Source of the DNA: an uncultured Flavobacteriaceae bacterium | Lineage (GTDB): Bacteria > Bacteroidota > Bacteroidia > Flavobacteriales > Flavobacteriaceae | Reading direction: 5' to 3' | Assembly: GCA_947493175.1 (NCBI GenBank) | Contig: CANLQD010000004.1 | Location: 372,001-436,000 of the forward strand | Length of the DNA stretch: 64,000 nucleotides | Shown here: piece by piece, positions 32,735 through 41,329 of the stretch | Numbering within the stretch: the first letter of the stretch is position 1 | How the letters are laid out: each line of letters starts with the position of its first letter | The notes under the pieces: generated by a model | Told to the model about the DNA's origin: nothing | What the model saw: only the letters and a program-made list of their open reading frames with translations | The model's database searches: none | Position numbers and translations under genes: made by a program

Positions 32735-34816
32735 TTAACTAATGCCCTTACCGTTGGAAATACCTTCTTCATCTGGATTCACAAATACCAATTGCCCATC
32801 GGCATTTTCGGTCATCAAGATCATCCCCTGACTTTCAACACCTCTTAAGGCCCGAGGGGCTAAATTGACCAGCACCGTCACACGTTTACCCACCACTTCT
32901 TCAGGGGTAAAGCTTTCCGCAATACCTGAAACGATGGTTCGGGTGTCCAAGCCGGTATCTACTTTCAAGACCAGTAGTTTTTTGGTCTTGGGCATTTTCT
33001 CGGCTTCGATAATGGTACCCACACGCATATCCAGTTTTGAAAAATCATCGAAGGTAATGGTGTCTTTTTGTGGCTCGACTTCTTTATTCATTTGCTCATT
33101 TGCTTTTTTGGTAGCTTCCAATTTGTCTAGTTGTGCTTGGATCTCTTTGTCCTCGATTTTTCGGAACAATAATTGAGATTGGTTGATCTGATGACCCGAA
33201 TCGAGTAAAGAATTTTCAATTGACACATCGTTCCAAGAAAGGGTATCGACGGCGCTCTGTGAGACATTCAGCATAGATTTCAGCTTTTTAGAGGTAAAAG
33301 GGAGAAAAGGTTCACTAAGTACGGCCAATCCCGTGGCTATTTGTAGCGCTACGTTCATGATGGTTTTTACCCGGGTTTCATCCTCCTTTATGACCTTCCA
33401 TGGTTCTTCGTCGGCTAAATATTTATTCCCCAAACGGGCAAGGTTCATTAGTTCCTGACCGGCCTCTCGAAAACGGTAACGTTCAATGGAACTGGAAATG
33501 GTCTCTGGGAACTTTTTGAGTTCTGATAGGGTGTCGCTATCGACTTGCAATAATTCTGCAGCTTCGGGAACCACCCCATTGTAGTATTTATTGGTCAAGA
33601 CCACTACCCGGTTGATGAAATTTCCAAAGATGGCGACCAATTCGTTGTTATTGCGAGCCTGAAAATCTTTCCAGGTAAAGTCATTGTCCTTGGTTTCCGG
33701 GGCATTGGCGGTCAAGGTATACCTCAGTACATCTTGCATGTCGGGAAATTCATCTAGGTATTCATGTAGCCACACCGCCCAGTTTTTGGAGGTGGAAAGC
33801 TTGTTTCCCTCCAAATTGAGAAATTCGTTGGCGGGAACGTTTTCCGGTAGAATATAGCTTCCTTCGGCTTTCAAGATAGAAGGGAAGATAATGCAGTGAA
33901 AAACGATGTTGTCTTTACCGATAAAATGCACCAATTTGGTGTCTTTATCCTTCCAGTAAGGCTCCCAGTCGGTGCCTTCCCGTTCGGCCCATTCCTTGGT
34001 AGAGGAAATGTAGCCAATGGGTGCATCGAACCAAACATAGAGTACTTTGCCCTCACCACCCGGGACGGGCACTGGAATGCCCCAGTCGAGGTCGCGGGTA
34101 ACGGCACGGGGTTCCAGCCCTCCATCGATCCATGATTTGCATTGTCCGTACACATTGGTTTTCCAGTCTTTTTTATGGCCTTCGAGTATCCATTTCCTTA
34201 GAAAATCTTCATAGCGATCAAGGGGTAGAAACCAATGTTTCGTTTCCTTTAAGGTGGGAATGCCGCCTGTAATGGTCGACTTGGGATTTATAAGATCCGT
34301 CGCGTTGAGGGAAGAGCCGCAATTTTCACATTGATCCCCATAGGCCTCCTCATTACCACATCTGGGGCAGGTGCCTATGACAAAACGGTCTGCAAGAAAC
34401 TGTTGCGCTTCCTCGTCATACAATTGGGCAGTGGTTTCCTCTATAAAGTCGCCTTGCTCATACAGTTTTTTGAAGAAATCGGATGCCGTTTCATGATGTA
34501 CTGCCGCAGAGGTGCGGGAATAGTTATTGAATGTAATCCCAAAATCGGCAAATGATTTTTTAATGATGGTGTGGTACTTGTCGATGATGTCGGTTGGCGT
34601 GACCCCTTCTTTTTTTGCTTTCATGGAGATGGCCACCCCATGTTCGTCACTTCCGCAAACGAAAGCAACATCATGGCCCGTTAATCGCAGATAACGCGCG
34701 TAAATATCTGCCGGTACGTATACGCCCGCCAAGTGTCCGATATGTATGGGACCGTTGGTATAGGGGAGGGCTGCAGTAATGGTATATCTAGAAGGAGTGT
34801 TGCTTTCAACGGCCAT
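32735..34816 (-). CDS. metG: methionine-tRNA ligase
   Basis: 693 aa class I aminoacyl-tRNA synthetase. The HIGH motif is in [14 protein letters not shown] (about residues 18-31). The zinc knuckles [18 protein letters not shown] are at about 148-165, and the KMSKS counterpart is [11 protein letters not shown] near 343-353. The anticodon-binding helical domain follows. A C-terminal tRNA-binding OB domain ([20 protein letters not shown], about 590-690) makes it the dimeric long form. It charges initiator and elongator tRNA-Met. A TATTTTTG box lies 20 bp upstream. Confidence 0.97.
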   Translation of the reverse strand: MAVESNTPSRYTITAALPYTNGPIHIGHLAGVYVPADIYARYLRLTGHDVAFVCGSDEHGVAISMKAKKEGVTPTDIIDKYHTIIKKSFADFGITFNNYSRTSAAVHHETASDFFKKLYEQGDFIEETTAQLYDEEAQQFLADRFVIGTCPRCGNEEAYGDQCENCGSSLNATDLINPKSTITGGIPTLKETKHWFLPLDRYEDFLRKWILEGHKKDWKTNVYGQCKSWIDGGLEPRAVTRDLDWGIPVPVPGGEGKVLYVWFDAPIGYISSTKEWAEREGTDWEPYWKDKDTKLVHFIGKDNIVFHCIIFPSILKAEGSYILPENVPANEFLNLEGNKLSTSKNWAVWLHEYLDEFPDMQDVLRYTLTANAPETKDNDFTWKDFQARNNNELVAIFGNFINRVVVLTNKYYNGVVPEAAELLQVDSDTLSELKKFPETISSSIERYRFREAGQELMNLARLGNKYLADEEPWKVIKEDETRVKTIMNVALQIATGLAVLSEPFLPFTSKKLKSMLNVSQSAVDTLSWNDVSIENSLLDSGHQINQSQLLFRKIEDKEIQAQLDKLEATKKANEQMNKEVEPQKDTITFDDFSKLDMRVGTIIEAEKMPKTKKLLVLKVDTGLDTRTIVSGIAESFTPEEVVGKRVTVLVNLAPRALRGVESQGMILMTENADGQLVFVNPDEEGISNGKGIS

Positions 34817-34835
34817 AGGTATGATAATTTGGCCA

Positions 34836-34843
34836 CAAAAATA
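34836..34843 (-). promoter_or_regulatory. candidate -7 box of metG
   Basis: TATTTTTG on the minus strand, 19 bp before the metG ATG. Confidence 0.5.
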
Positions 34844-34884
34844 GTGTTTTTTGCTGGCTGGGGTCTAGCGATTTATTGAAAAAG

Positions 34885-34926
34885 CAAAGCCTCCGGAGTA
34901 TCAATGGGATACCACTGGAGGCTTTG
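34885..34926 (-). terminator. intrinsic terminator of the DUF1800-DUF1501 operon
   Basis: CAAAGCCTCC (34885-34894) pairs exactly with GGAGGCTTTG (34917-34926), with an inner GTATC/GATAC stem. On the minus strand it is followed by CTTTTT. It lies 58 bp after the DUF1501 stop. Confidence 0.8.
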
Positions 34927-34984
34927 TAAAAATTGGGGGTAGATTTAGGGACGAAACGGTGCTAAAATACTAGCTGTGGTCGGG

Positions 34985-36691
34985 TCAGGAGACCATGACC
35001 GATTTGCTCATCTTTTGATCTTGTACTTGAATTCTATAAATATATTTTCCTGTTGCCAAATGCGCGGGAATGCGTTCACGGATGTTGATTTCGGCAGTGC
35101 CTTCCAGCATCATCTCATTGAATACGGTACCCACTTTCTGGCCAAGAATATTGAACAGTTGAATATCTACATGTGCGCTAAAAGGCATCTCTAGATAAAT
35201 ATGGGGTGTACTATCCGTCGGATAAAAAGGTTTGTGTACCAGTGCGTTCAATAACTCCGGATTTGGTTCTGTGGGATCGGTTGATTCTGGCTGCTCAGGT
35301 GGGGTCGGAGAACCGTCGCTATAAACAATATCAGGAAATTCGGTGCCGCTACAGTTGAAACCAAGGTTTACAGGGGCATACTGGTAACCGCCCAAGATAT
35401 GTTGCTCTACCAACGGAATGGGAATACACATCCATTCGGCCATCACCGTAGCATACAGGTCCCGGAAGTCCATCGTATATTCCAAATTACCGCGACCATC
35501 CGGATTGTCCAAGGTAGGGTGTTCCCCCACAAAGGCACTACCGTTCAAGGCTTTTCCAAAGAAAAGTGTAGGAGCCGCTTTTCCATGATCGGTACCATTA
35601 GATCCGTTTTCAAAAATACGTCTTCCGAATTCGGAGAAGGTCATACTCAATACCGTTTCGTCTTGTTGCGTAAAGGCAAGATCGTCGTAGAAGTTATCAA
35701 CCGCTACCGACAAATTGGTCATTAAACGTTCGTGTGCCAGCGGCTGATTGCCGTGGGTGTCGAAACCACCCATGGAGATCATATATACTTTGGTACCCAA
35801 GTTTCCTTTGATCAATCGTGCCAAAAGCGCCAATTGTCGGGCAATGTTATTGTTTTGATACTCTACTTGGTTTTGCCCGCGTTCATATGCTTCGTGAATT
35901 TTTCCGGCATACTCGTAGGTGACGTTCGCCACACCTCTGAGAAACTCCATCTGGTCTCCGTACATACAATTATCGAACAGCGTGGGGTCTAAATTGTACT
36001 GCAAGCCTGTATTGGCAATTTCTTCCAATTGGTCAATATTGGAGGTTACGAAAGCATAGTTCGTCTCCTCTCCTTGAAAGACCAAATTACCAAAGCTACC
36101 CACCTGTATGGCAGCAGGAGCCTCGGGCGGATTCATAAGGTAGTCTGGATATATATTTTCAAAGTGACGGCCCATCCATCCTGTGTCCTCCCCTGAGAAA
36201 CCAGTGGTGGTCAAATCGGTATTTGCATAGATGTCGGATCCCGTGAAGTGCGAAAGACTTTGCCCTTCGTAACCCACCCCGTGCACGGCCTTGAATTGGC
36301 CTTCGTTCCACATGGGTTGTAGTGACTTCATATAAGAAGGTACGCCAAACTCATCTGTTAGCTTCAGCACTTTACTTTCCGGAATGTAAATATTAGGTCT
36401 CGCATTGGCATACGAGTCGTATTGTTCGATGGGGATAACGGTACTTAAACCATCGTTTCCACCTGACAATCGAATCAAGATGAGAATATTATCGGTATTG
36501 GCGGCGGCAATGGCCGAAGTCAAAGGTGATGGTGCGGAAGCAGTCAAAAATTGGCTCCCCAGCATCATAGATCCCGAACCTGCTATGCCCAATGCCTGAA
36601 GGAAAGAGCGTCGACTCCAAACCTTGTGTTCTTCATCATGGCCTTCGTGTTCTTTGCCCTTGAACGGACTGTTATCATGAATATCGCACAT
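34985..36691 (-). CDS. DUF1501 secreted protein with Tat-like signal and T9SS-type sorting tail
   Basis: 568 aa. The N-terminal WSRRSFLQALGIAGSGSMML (about residues 26-45) is a twin-arginine-like signal. The DUF1501 (sulfatase-like fold) core has ILIRLSGGNDGLSTVIP, FSEFGRRIFENGSNGTDHGK and VYMISMGGFDTHGNQP. After a Pro/Thr/Glu linker (about 455-480), the last 80 residues read as a type A T9SS sorting domain ending YIYRIQVQDQKMSKSVMVS. DUF1501 proteins are usually encoded with DUF1800 partners, as here (11 bp spacing). Their activity is not established. Confidence 0.88.
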   Translation of the reverse strand: MCDIHDNSPFKGKEHEGHDEEHKVWSRRSFLQALGIAGSGSMMLGSQFLTASAPSPLTSAIAAANTDNILILIRLSGGNDGLSTVIPIEQYDSYANARPNIYIPESKVLKLTDEFGVPSYMKSLQPMWNEGQFKAVHGVGYEGQSLSHFTGSDIYANTDLTTTGFSGEDTGWMGRHFENIYPDYLMNPPEAPAAIQVGSFGNLVFQGEETNYAFVTSNIDQLEEIANTGLQYNLDPTLFDNCMYGDQMEFLRGVANVTYEYAGKIHEAYERGQNQVEYQNNNIARQLALLARLIKGNLGTKVYMISMGGFDTHGNQPLAHERLMTNLSVAVDNFYDDLAFTQQDETVLSMTFSEFGRRIFENGSNGTDHGKAAPTLFFGKALNGSAFVGEHPTLDNPDGRGNLEYTMDFRDLYATVMAEWMCIPIPLVEQHILGGYQYAPVNLGFNCSGTEFPDIVYSDGSPTPPEQPESTDPTEPNPELLNALVHKPFYPTDSTPHIYLEMPFSAHVDIQLFNILGQKVGTVFNEMMLEGTAEINIRERIPAHLATGKYIYRIQVQDQKMSKSVMVS

Positions 36692-36702
36692 AATCGTAGG
36701 TT

Positions 36703-38214
36703 TTATTTAAGTTGAAATTCGGGTTGTCTTGTTAAATGTCGTAATAGCAGATATACCTGTGAATCGGCATTTGGAAGCATCATGTTCCAAGAACCGTTTT
36801 GGTAAACCATATCGGACTCATAGGGTTCTCTAAAAACCGATATGGCCGCGCTGTAGTTCACAGGTTCTAACAACCCTTTGGGTGTTAATCTATCGATAAT
36901 GGCGGTTGCCACTGCATCTGGATCGTTATTGGTAGCTCCTGTGGGTCCTGCCGCGGCGATTCCGAATGTTCTAAATTGTTCTTGGTCATTGTTCCAGAAT
37001 TCATCAATGAACATTTCACAGGTAAGCCATCGACCGATCATGAAATTTGTATTGATCCATGTTCTGTCCCGTTGCCAACCTGCCACATCTACAGGAGAGA
37101 ATAAGGTCTGGCCAAGTAGTCTACTATCTTCATAGACCCTATCGAGCATATCGTTGTTATATGCAAAGTCGGTTTCCTTAATGAAATTAAGATACATGTC
37201 ATAAGGACTCTTGATGATAACTCCCACGGTCGTATCATCGAAAAAGTGTGCACTTCTGAACAATTGTCGTAATACGGGTGCAATTTCAAAGTTATTTGCT
37301 ACCATAGTAGCGCCCATTTCATTGATGATACCTTGTGGATGCCCTGCAGGGTAGGTGCCGCCAGGGTTATACTCCTCCCGCTTGCTATCGGGATGTACAA
37401 AGAATTCATATAATCTGGTACAGACGAACCTGGAAATACTGTCTGCCCTTTGTTCAAAAAGAATATTGATAACATCATCATAGCCCCAATTTCCGGTTTG
37501 CCCGAAAATGGTCTTGTTTTCCGTATTAAAGCGTTCGGGATTGAAAGTGACCTTTGTACAACCTTCTTCTCCCCGTTCTGTATAACCGGTAAGAGCCTTG
37601 GCTGTTTCAATAATATCCTCCTCAGTGTAATTGTTGCCTTCCCCTAAGGTAAAAAGCTCGTAAAGTTCCCTGGCGTAATTTTCATTCGGGTTATTACCAT
37701 TGTTGAAGACACCATCTAAATAAAATAGCATGGCACTGGTGAGACCCATCTCGCTTACGAAAGTCCGGAAGTTGCCCAGTGCGTTTCTTTGAAGACAATC
37801 GGTATATTCGGCCAAAAAGGCCGCACAATCGTAGACGCCTAATTCCGTAACGAGATGATTGCTCCAAAAGAAGCTCATTCGATCTTTTAGACCGTTACTA
37901 AGGAGCGCATTGATATAAGCCAGACGCCATTCGCTGTATTGTCCGTTGCGAATCGCTCGTGCTTGGTCATTGTCCTCAGGATAATTGGCATTGGTCCAGT
38001 CTGCCCATGCCGGTGGTGGCAAAGGTCCGGTGGCAACAGCTTGGTTGACTAGTGTATCGACTAAAGTGCCGGCATTTTGGCCAACAGCTGAATCGATGGT
38101 TTGTACCGAGGCGCTAAACCCCAGTCTCCTGTACAAATGCGCCGCCTTGGTTTGATCCAAGGGATTTGTATACGGCGCCAATGTAGCAGTGTTACAATTA
38201 ACGAAGTATTCCAT
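36703..38214 (-). CDS. DUF1800 domain protein
   Basis: 503 aa. Family blocks include AAHLYRRLGFSASVQTID near the N-terminus, the FFWSNHLVTELG segment, NPNENYARELYELFTLGEGNNYTEEDI (about 185-211), the ALTGYTERG segment and the C-terminal LLRHLTRQPEFQLK. No signal peptide is visible, unlike its partner, so export may depend on the DUF1501 protein. It is first in a two-gene operon with DUF1501. The biochemical function is unknown. Confidence 0.9.
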   Translation of the reverse strand: MEYFVNCNTATLAPYTNPLDQTKAAHLYRRLGFSASVQTIDSAVGQNAGTLVDTLVNQAVATGPLPPPAWADWTNANYPEDNDQARAIRNGQYSEWRLAYINALLSNGLKDRMSFFWSNHLVTELGVYDCAAFLAEYTDCLQRNALGNFRTFVSEMGLTSAMLFYLDGVFNNGNNPNENYARELYELFTLGEGNNYTEEDIIETAKALTGYTERGEEGCTKVTFNPERFNTENKTIFGQTGNWGYDDVINILFEQRADSISRFVCTRLYEFFVHPDSKREEYNPGGTYPAGHPQGIINEMGATMVANNFEIAPVLRQLFRSAHFFDDTTVGVIIKSPYDMYLNFIKETDFAYNNDMLDRVYEDSRLLGQTLFSPVDVAGWQRDRTWINTNFMIGRWLTCEMFIDEFWNNDQEQFRTFGIAAAGPTGATNNDPDAVATAIIDRLTPKGLLEPVNYSAAISVFREPYESDMVYQNGSWNMMLPNADSQVYLLLRHLTRQPEFQLK

Positions 38215-38402
38215 AGTTTGTAGGCTTTAAGAACGTTCATGTGTGTAGGGGCTAATTCTTAACGCTTAAACTTTTTGGATAGTGTCCTAATCCACTTATT
38301 TTCGATGTACGGTCGGGGAAATTACGATGAGGAATTGAATTAGGACGTTTAACTGCGGATTTTTTCGATGAAATACACTTTTTTAACATTTACAGCTGGA
38401 AA

Positions 38403-38762
38403 ATGGGTAATCACAATGAATTTGGAAAAGAGGGGGAGGCGATAGCGGTCGATTTTTTGATTGAGAAAGGCTATCACATACGAAATCGTAACTACCACTA
38501 CCTCAAAGCCGAAATAGATATTATTGCCGAAAAGGATGGAGTATTGGCTATTGTAGAGGTACGGGCACGAAGCAATGATAAGATTATAAATATTGCCGAT
38601 ACCATCACTAAAAAGAAGATAAAGCTTTTGGTAACGGCCGCCGACCATTATGTTACCGAACTCGGGCTTGATGTTGAGGTGCGCTTTGATATCATCGCAA
38701 TTTTGAAAAACAGCAAGCTGTTCAAAATTGATCATTTGGAAGGTGCATTCTATCATTTTTAA
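38403..38762 (+). CDS. yraN: YraN family protein (UPF0102)
   Basis: 119 aa endonuclease-like fold of the restriction-enzyme superfamily. GKEGEAIAVDFLIEKGYHIRNRNYHYLKAEIDIIAEKDGVLAIVEVRAR contains the E, D and ExR/K-type residues in AEIDII and IVEVRAR. YraN proteins may process branched DNA or act in repair; their role is not settled. The gene is 52 bp upstream of the ACT-domain gene, which has its own promoter. Confidence 0.93.
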   Translation: MGNHNEFGKEGEAIAVDFLIEKGYHIRNRNYHYLKAEIDIIAEKDGVLAIVEVRARSNDKIINIADTITKKKIKLLVTAADHYVTELGLDVEVRFDIIAILKNSKLFKIDHLEGAFYHF

Positions 38763-38765
38763 ATA

Positions 38766-38797
38766 TTTGTTTTATTTGTAACATTTTGTTATTTTTG
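38766..38797 (+). promoter_or_regulatory. promoter of the ACT-domain gene with both boxes
   Basis: TTTG at 38766-38769 (-33) and TATTTTTG at 38790-38797 (-7), spaced 20 bp, are a full Bacteroidota sigma consensus, the best promoter in the window. Confidence 0.65.
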
Positions 38798-38814
38798 AAG
38801 CAAAATCAAACCAA

Positions 38815-39474
38815 ATGAAAACCATCTCTTCGGTTGTAGAGGCATATATTAAGAAAAAGCCCTTTTTACAGAGTGCACTAGCTCAGGGAATTATTAACCT
38901 TACCTCACTTTCTAGAATTGTGAAGCCCGAGATTGAAGAAGAATTGGGCAAGGATGTGCGCAACGGGGCTATTGTTATGGCACTGAAACGGCTCTCTGAT
39001 GATCTGGAATTCCGGGCTACCCATAAAATTGTTAAGGTACTAAAGAATATCGGGGAGATAACGGTACGATCCTCTCTCACCGATTTTACGTTTTTGGTTT
39101 CGGAGACCATACTGGAACAACAAGCGAAATTGATCGAACTGGTGAATGCCAATCAAGATGTTTTTTACACTTCTTCACGGGGTGTTAATGAAATGAACAT
39201 TGTCTTGAGCAGCAGTATGAATGCGGAGGTAGAACGACTATTTGAATCGGAGCGGTGCACACAAAAGGCAGAGAATCTGTCTTCGATTACGGTAAAGTTA
39301 CCTGCTGAAAATGTATCGGTACCTGGTATTTATTACTTTATTTTTCAACGATTGGCATGGGAGGGGATTATTCTTTACGAAGTGATTTCAACCACCAATG
39401 AATTCACCATTTTGGTAAACGATGATCAGGTCGATGTAGCGTTCAAGACCATTAAGGATTTGAAGACCTTATAA
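38815..39474 (+). CDS. ACT-domain protein (aspartokinase-regulatory-like)
   Basis: 219 aa. The N-terminal 70 residues are helical and resemble a DNA-binding or dimer region (LAQGIINLTSLSRIVKPEIEEELGKDV). The rest (about 75-219) has two ACT-like beta-alpha-beta units, the second with VSVPGIYYFIFQRLAWEGIILYEVIS. Flavobacterial homologues are often labelled aspartate kinase, but no kinase domain is present. It probably senses an amino acid. A possible partner is the monofunctional aspartate kinase at 52368-53618, not linked here. Confidence 0.83.
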   Translation: MKTISSVVEAYIKKKPFLQSALAQGIINLTSLSRIVKPEIEEELGKDVRNGAIVMALKRLSDDLEFRATHKIVKVLKNIGEITVRSSLTDFTFLVSETILEQQAKLIELVNANQDVFYTSSRGVNEMNIVLSSSMNAEVERLFESERCTQKAENLSSITVKLPAENVSVPGIYYFIFQRLAWEGIILYEVISTTNEFTILVNDDQVDVAFKTIKDLKTL

Positions 39475-39607
39475 ATTAGAGTATCGGTAAGACACTACTA
39501 AAAAATGGTGTGCTTGTTAACTATTTTTTATACCGTACTGGCATCGTCCACTGTTTTACTCGATAAGCGAGATTTAAACGCTCCGACACTTGCCCCGAGG
39601 GAGTTTA

Positions 39608-40930
39608 CTATTTACTGTTCAGAAACTCGATTAACTCTTTATCATCTTCAGGTTTGGCAACAATTCGTTTTTCTATATCCAAAACAAAGTATGTAGGTGT
39701 TTTTTGTATGCCATATAGTTGGGCATAGGTACTTTCCCATTTGCCTAGTGAAATGACATGTTCGAATTGTTCTAATTTGGCTGACTCGGATTTCCAGTTG
39801 GTTTCATCGTCTTCCAAACCTACGGCGATTACTTTGATGCCTTTTTTCGCCCCCAATGCTTTATGCAGTGCAGGCAGTTCTTTTAGGCAGTGGCCACAAG
39901 TACTGCTCCAAAAAACGAGCACATAATGATCGGCCCCGTCCATGGTGCTCAGCTTATGCACCTCCGTACCCTTGACCCACTCAATTTCAGGGGCTTTGGC
40001 GCCTAGTCGCAATCGGTCTTGCGTCTCTATACCTGCGACAATTTCAAGATTCTTCACATTTTGCGCCTTGGGTTTTAAATAGTTCGTAAAGAGATGGTTC
40101 GAGACTTCATTTAGCTGGTTGGCCGAAGTCTGTTTCCATAAGTTATGGAAAATATAAAATTGATAATCGACCCTTAGGTTCGTTAATTGACCTGCCAAGA
40201 CATCAACATTCTCCTTTAGGACTGTGGTTAACTCGGTAGAGGGTACGGGTTCTGAAGGCAGTGCGGTAAAAACATAATTGATAGCTTTATCAAGTAGAAA
40301 ACCGGATGCTTGTAGCGTAGTATTTTGAAAATCAAGATAATCGAAGTAATGATCCTTTTTATTTCTTATATATGCTTGCTTGCTTTCAAACCCTTTCGGC
40401 ATATATCCTCGGTTGGCTGTGATAAATTGATGGGCCAATAGCTGGGCCGACTCCTTTTCAAAAGTTTCTTGGGTGTCTTTTAGTGTCTGAAGAATTTCTT
40501 CAAATTCATTTGCGTCGTTCTTTCCGGTATTATAGAAATTGACGATTTCCTGTTCCTGTGCATTGATGGTGGAAAAATAAGAAAGAAATGTTTCGTTCTC
40601 CTTGGAATTTAGAAAGCTAACGCCTTCATCGAGATCGAACCGTAGCTCAATGTCTTCTTCCCCACTATAAATAACATCAAAGTAAAACTCGTCCTGCGGT
40701 ATGGCATAGACCATACGATATATGCCTTTTGTTGCCTCTTCTGGCAGGGTCATTTTGAATTCTCCTTCTTTGATAGGTGCATCGGCGATATAACTTTCCC
40801 CTTCTGCCCTGAGTTGATATGCCAGTAGGTAGGTGAACTCTTCAGCGGGGGTAAAGGTGCCCGAGATGGTTCGCTGGGCGGTGAGGATACTTACTGCCAA
40901 GAAAAAAAAGGTGGTCAAAAACTGCTTCAT
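39608..40930 (-). CDS. TlpA-like periplasmic thioredoxin with DUF4369 head
   Basis: 440 aa. The signal peptide is MKQFLTTFFFLAVSILTAQ. The first 110 residues resemble DUF4369 beta-sandwich proteins. The C-terminal 140 residues are a thioredoxin fold with the redox Cys pair in FWSSTCGHCLKELPALHK (about residues 345-362, CGHC). It may reduce or rearrange disulfides of exported proteins. A single gene with no cytochrome c neighbours. Length is typical for the family. Confidence 0.9.
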   Translation of the reverse strand: MKQFLTTFFFLAVSILTAQRTISGTFTPAEEFTYLLAYQLRAEGESYIADAPIKEGEFKMTLPEEATKGIYRMVYAIPQDEFYFDVIYSGEEDIELRFDLDEGVSFLNSKENETFLSYFSTINAQEQEIVNFYNTGKNDANEFEEILQTLKDTQETFEKESAQLLAHQFITANRGYMPKGFESKQAYIRNKKDHYFDYLDFQNTTLQASGFLLDKAINYVFTALPSEPVPSTELTTVLKENVDVLAGQLTNLRVDYQFYIFHNLWKQTSANQLNEVSNHLFTNYLKPKAQNVKNLEIVAGIETQDRLRLGAKAPEIEWVKGTEVHKLSTMDGADHYVLVFWSSTCGHCLKELPALHKALGAKKGIKVIAVGLEDDETNWKSESAKLEQFEHVISLGKWESTYAQLYGIQKTPTYFVLDIEKRIVAKPEDDKELIEFLNSK

Positions 40931-40992
40931 ATACGTTGGTGTTCAAAAACCCTACCAGAAATACGATAGGAAAGAAAGCTAATCCGTTTGTT

Positions 40993-41322
40993 TTATGGTA
41001 ATTCCTGAAAAATACCGATCGAGGTAAAAATCTCGACCATTAGCGCGGTCTCTTTTTGATGGACAAAACCATCTGCTTTCGCCATATCTTCCAAAATTCG
41101 AGCCAAGGCATTCTTCTTTTCCTCTGACATCTGCTTTAAAATATTTGTGCTCTGTTCGGTATCCAAAATTCTGGCCGATACCATAAAGTTGCTATCAAAA
41201 TCGATAACGCCCATCAGCTTGCTTAAGGCATTGATCTCACCATGATGCACAATGCCGTCGGCGTGGATTACCGAGTCGATGACTTTAACAATGGCTAATT
41301 TTTCTGCTAGATTAAAATCCAT
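40993..41322 (-). CDS. TerB-like protein
   Basis: 109 aa all-helical protein like the TerB/DjlA fold. It has two acidic loops, DGIVHHGEINALSKLM (about 23-38) and DGFVHQKETALMVE (about 86-99), where TerB proteins bind metal. It starts seven bases after the mfd stop and probably shares its transcript. The link to Mfd is unexplained. A second TerB-like protein is encoded at 50137-50568. Confidence 0.82.
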   Translation of the reverse strand: MDFNLAEKLAIVKVIDSVIHADGIVHHGEINALSKLMGVIDFDSNFMVSARILDTEQSTNILKQMSEEKKNALARILEDMAKADGFVHQKETALMVEIFTSIGIFQELP

Positions 41323-41329
41323 GAGTTGG

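Noticed and set aside
38815..39474. Aspartate kinase
   Set aside because: No kinase domain or KFGGTS motif is present; only ACT-like regions.
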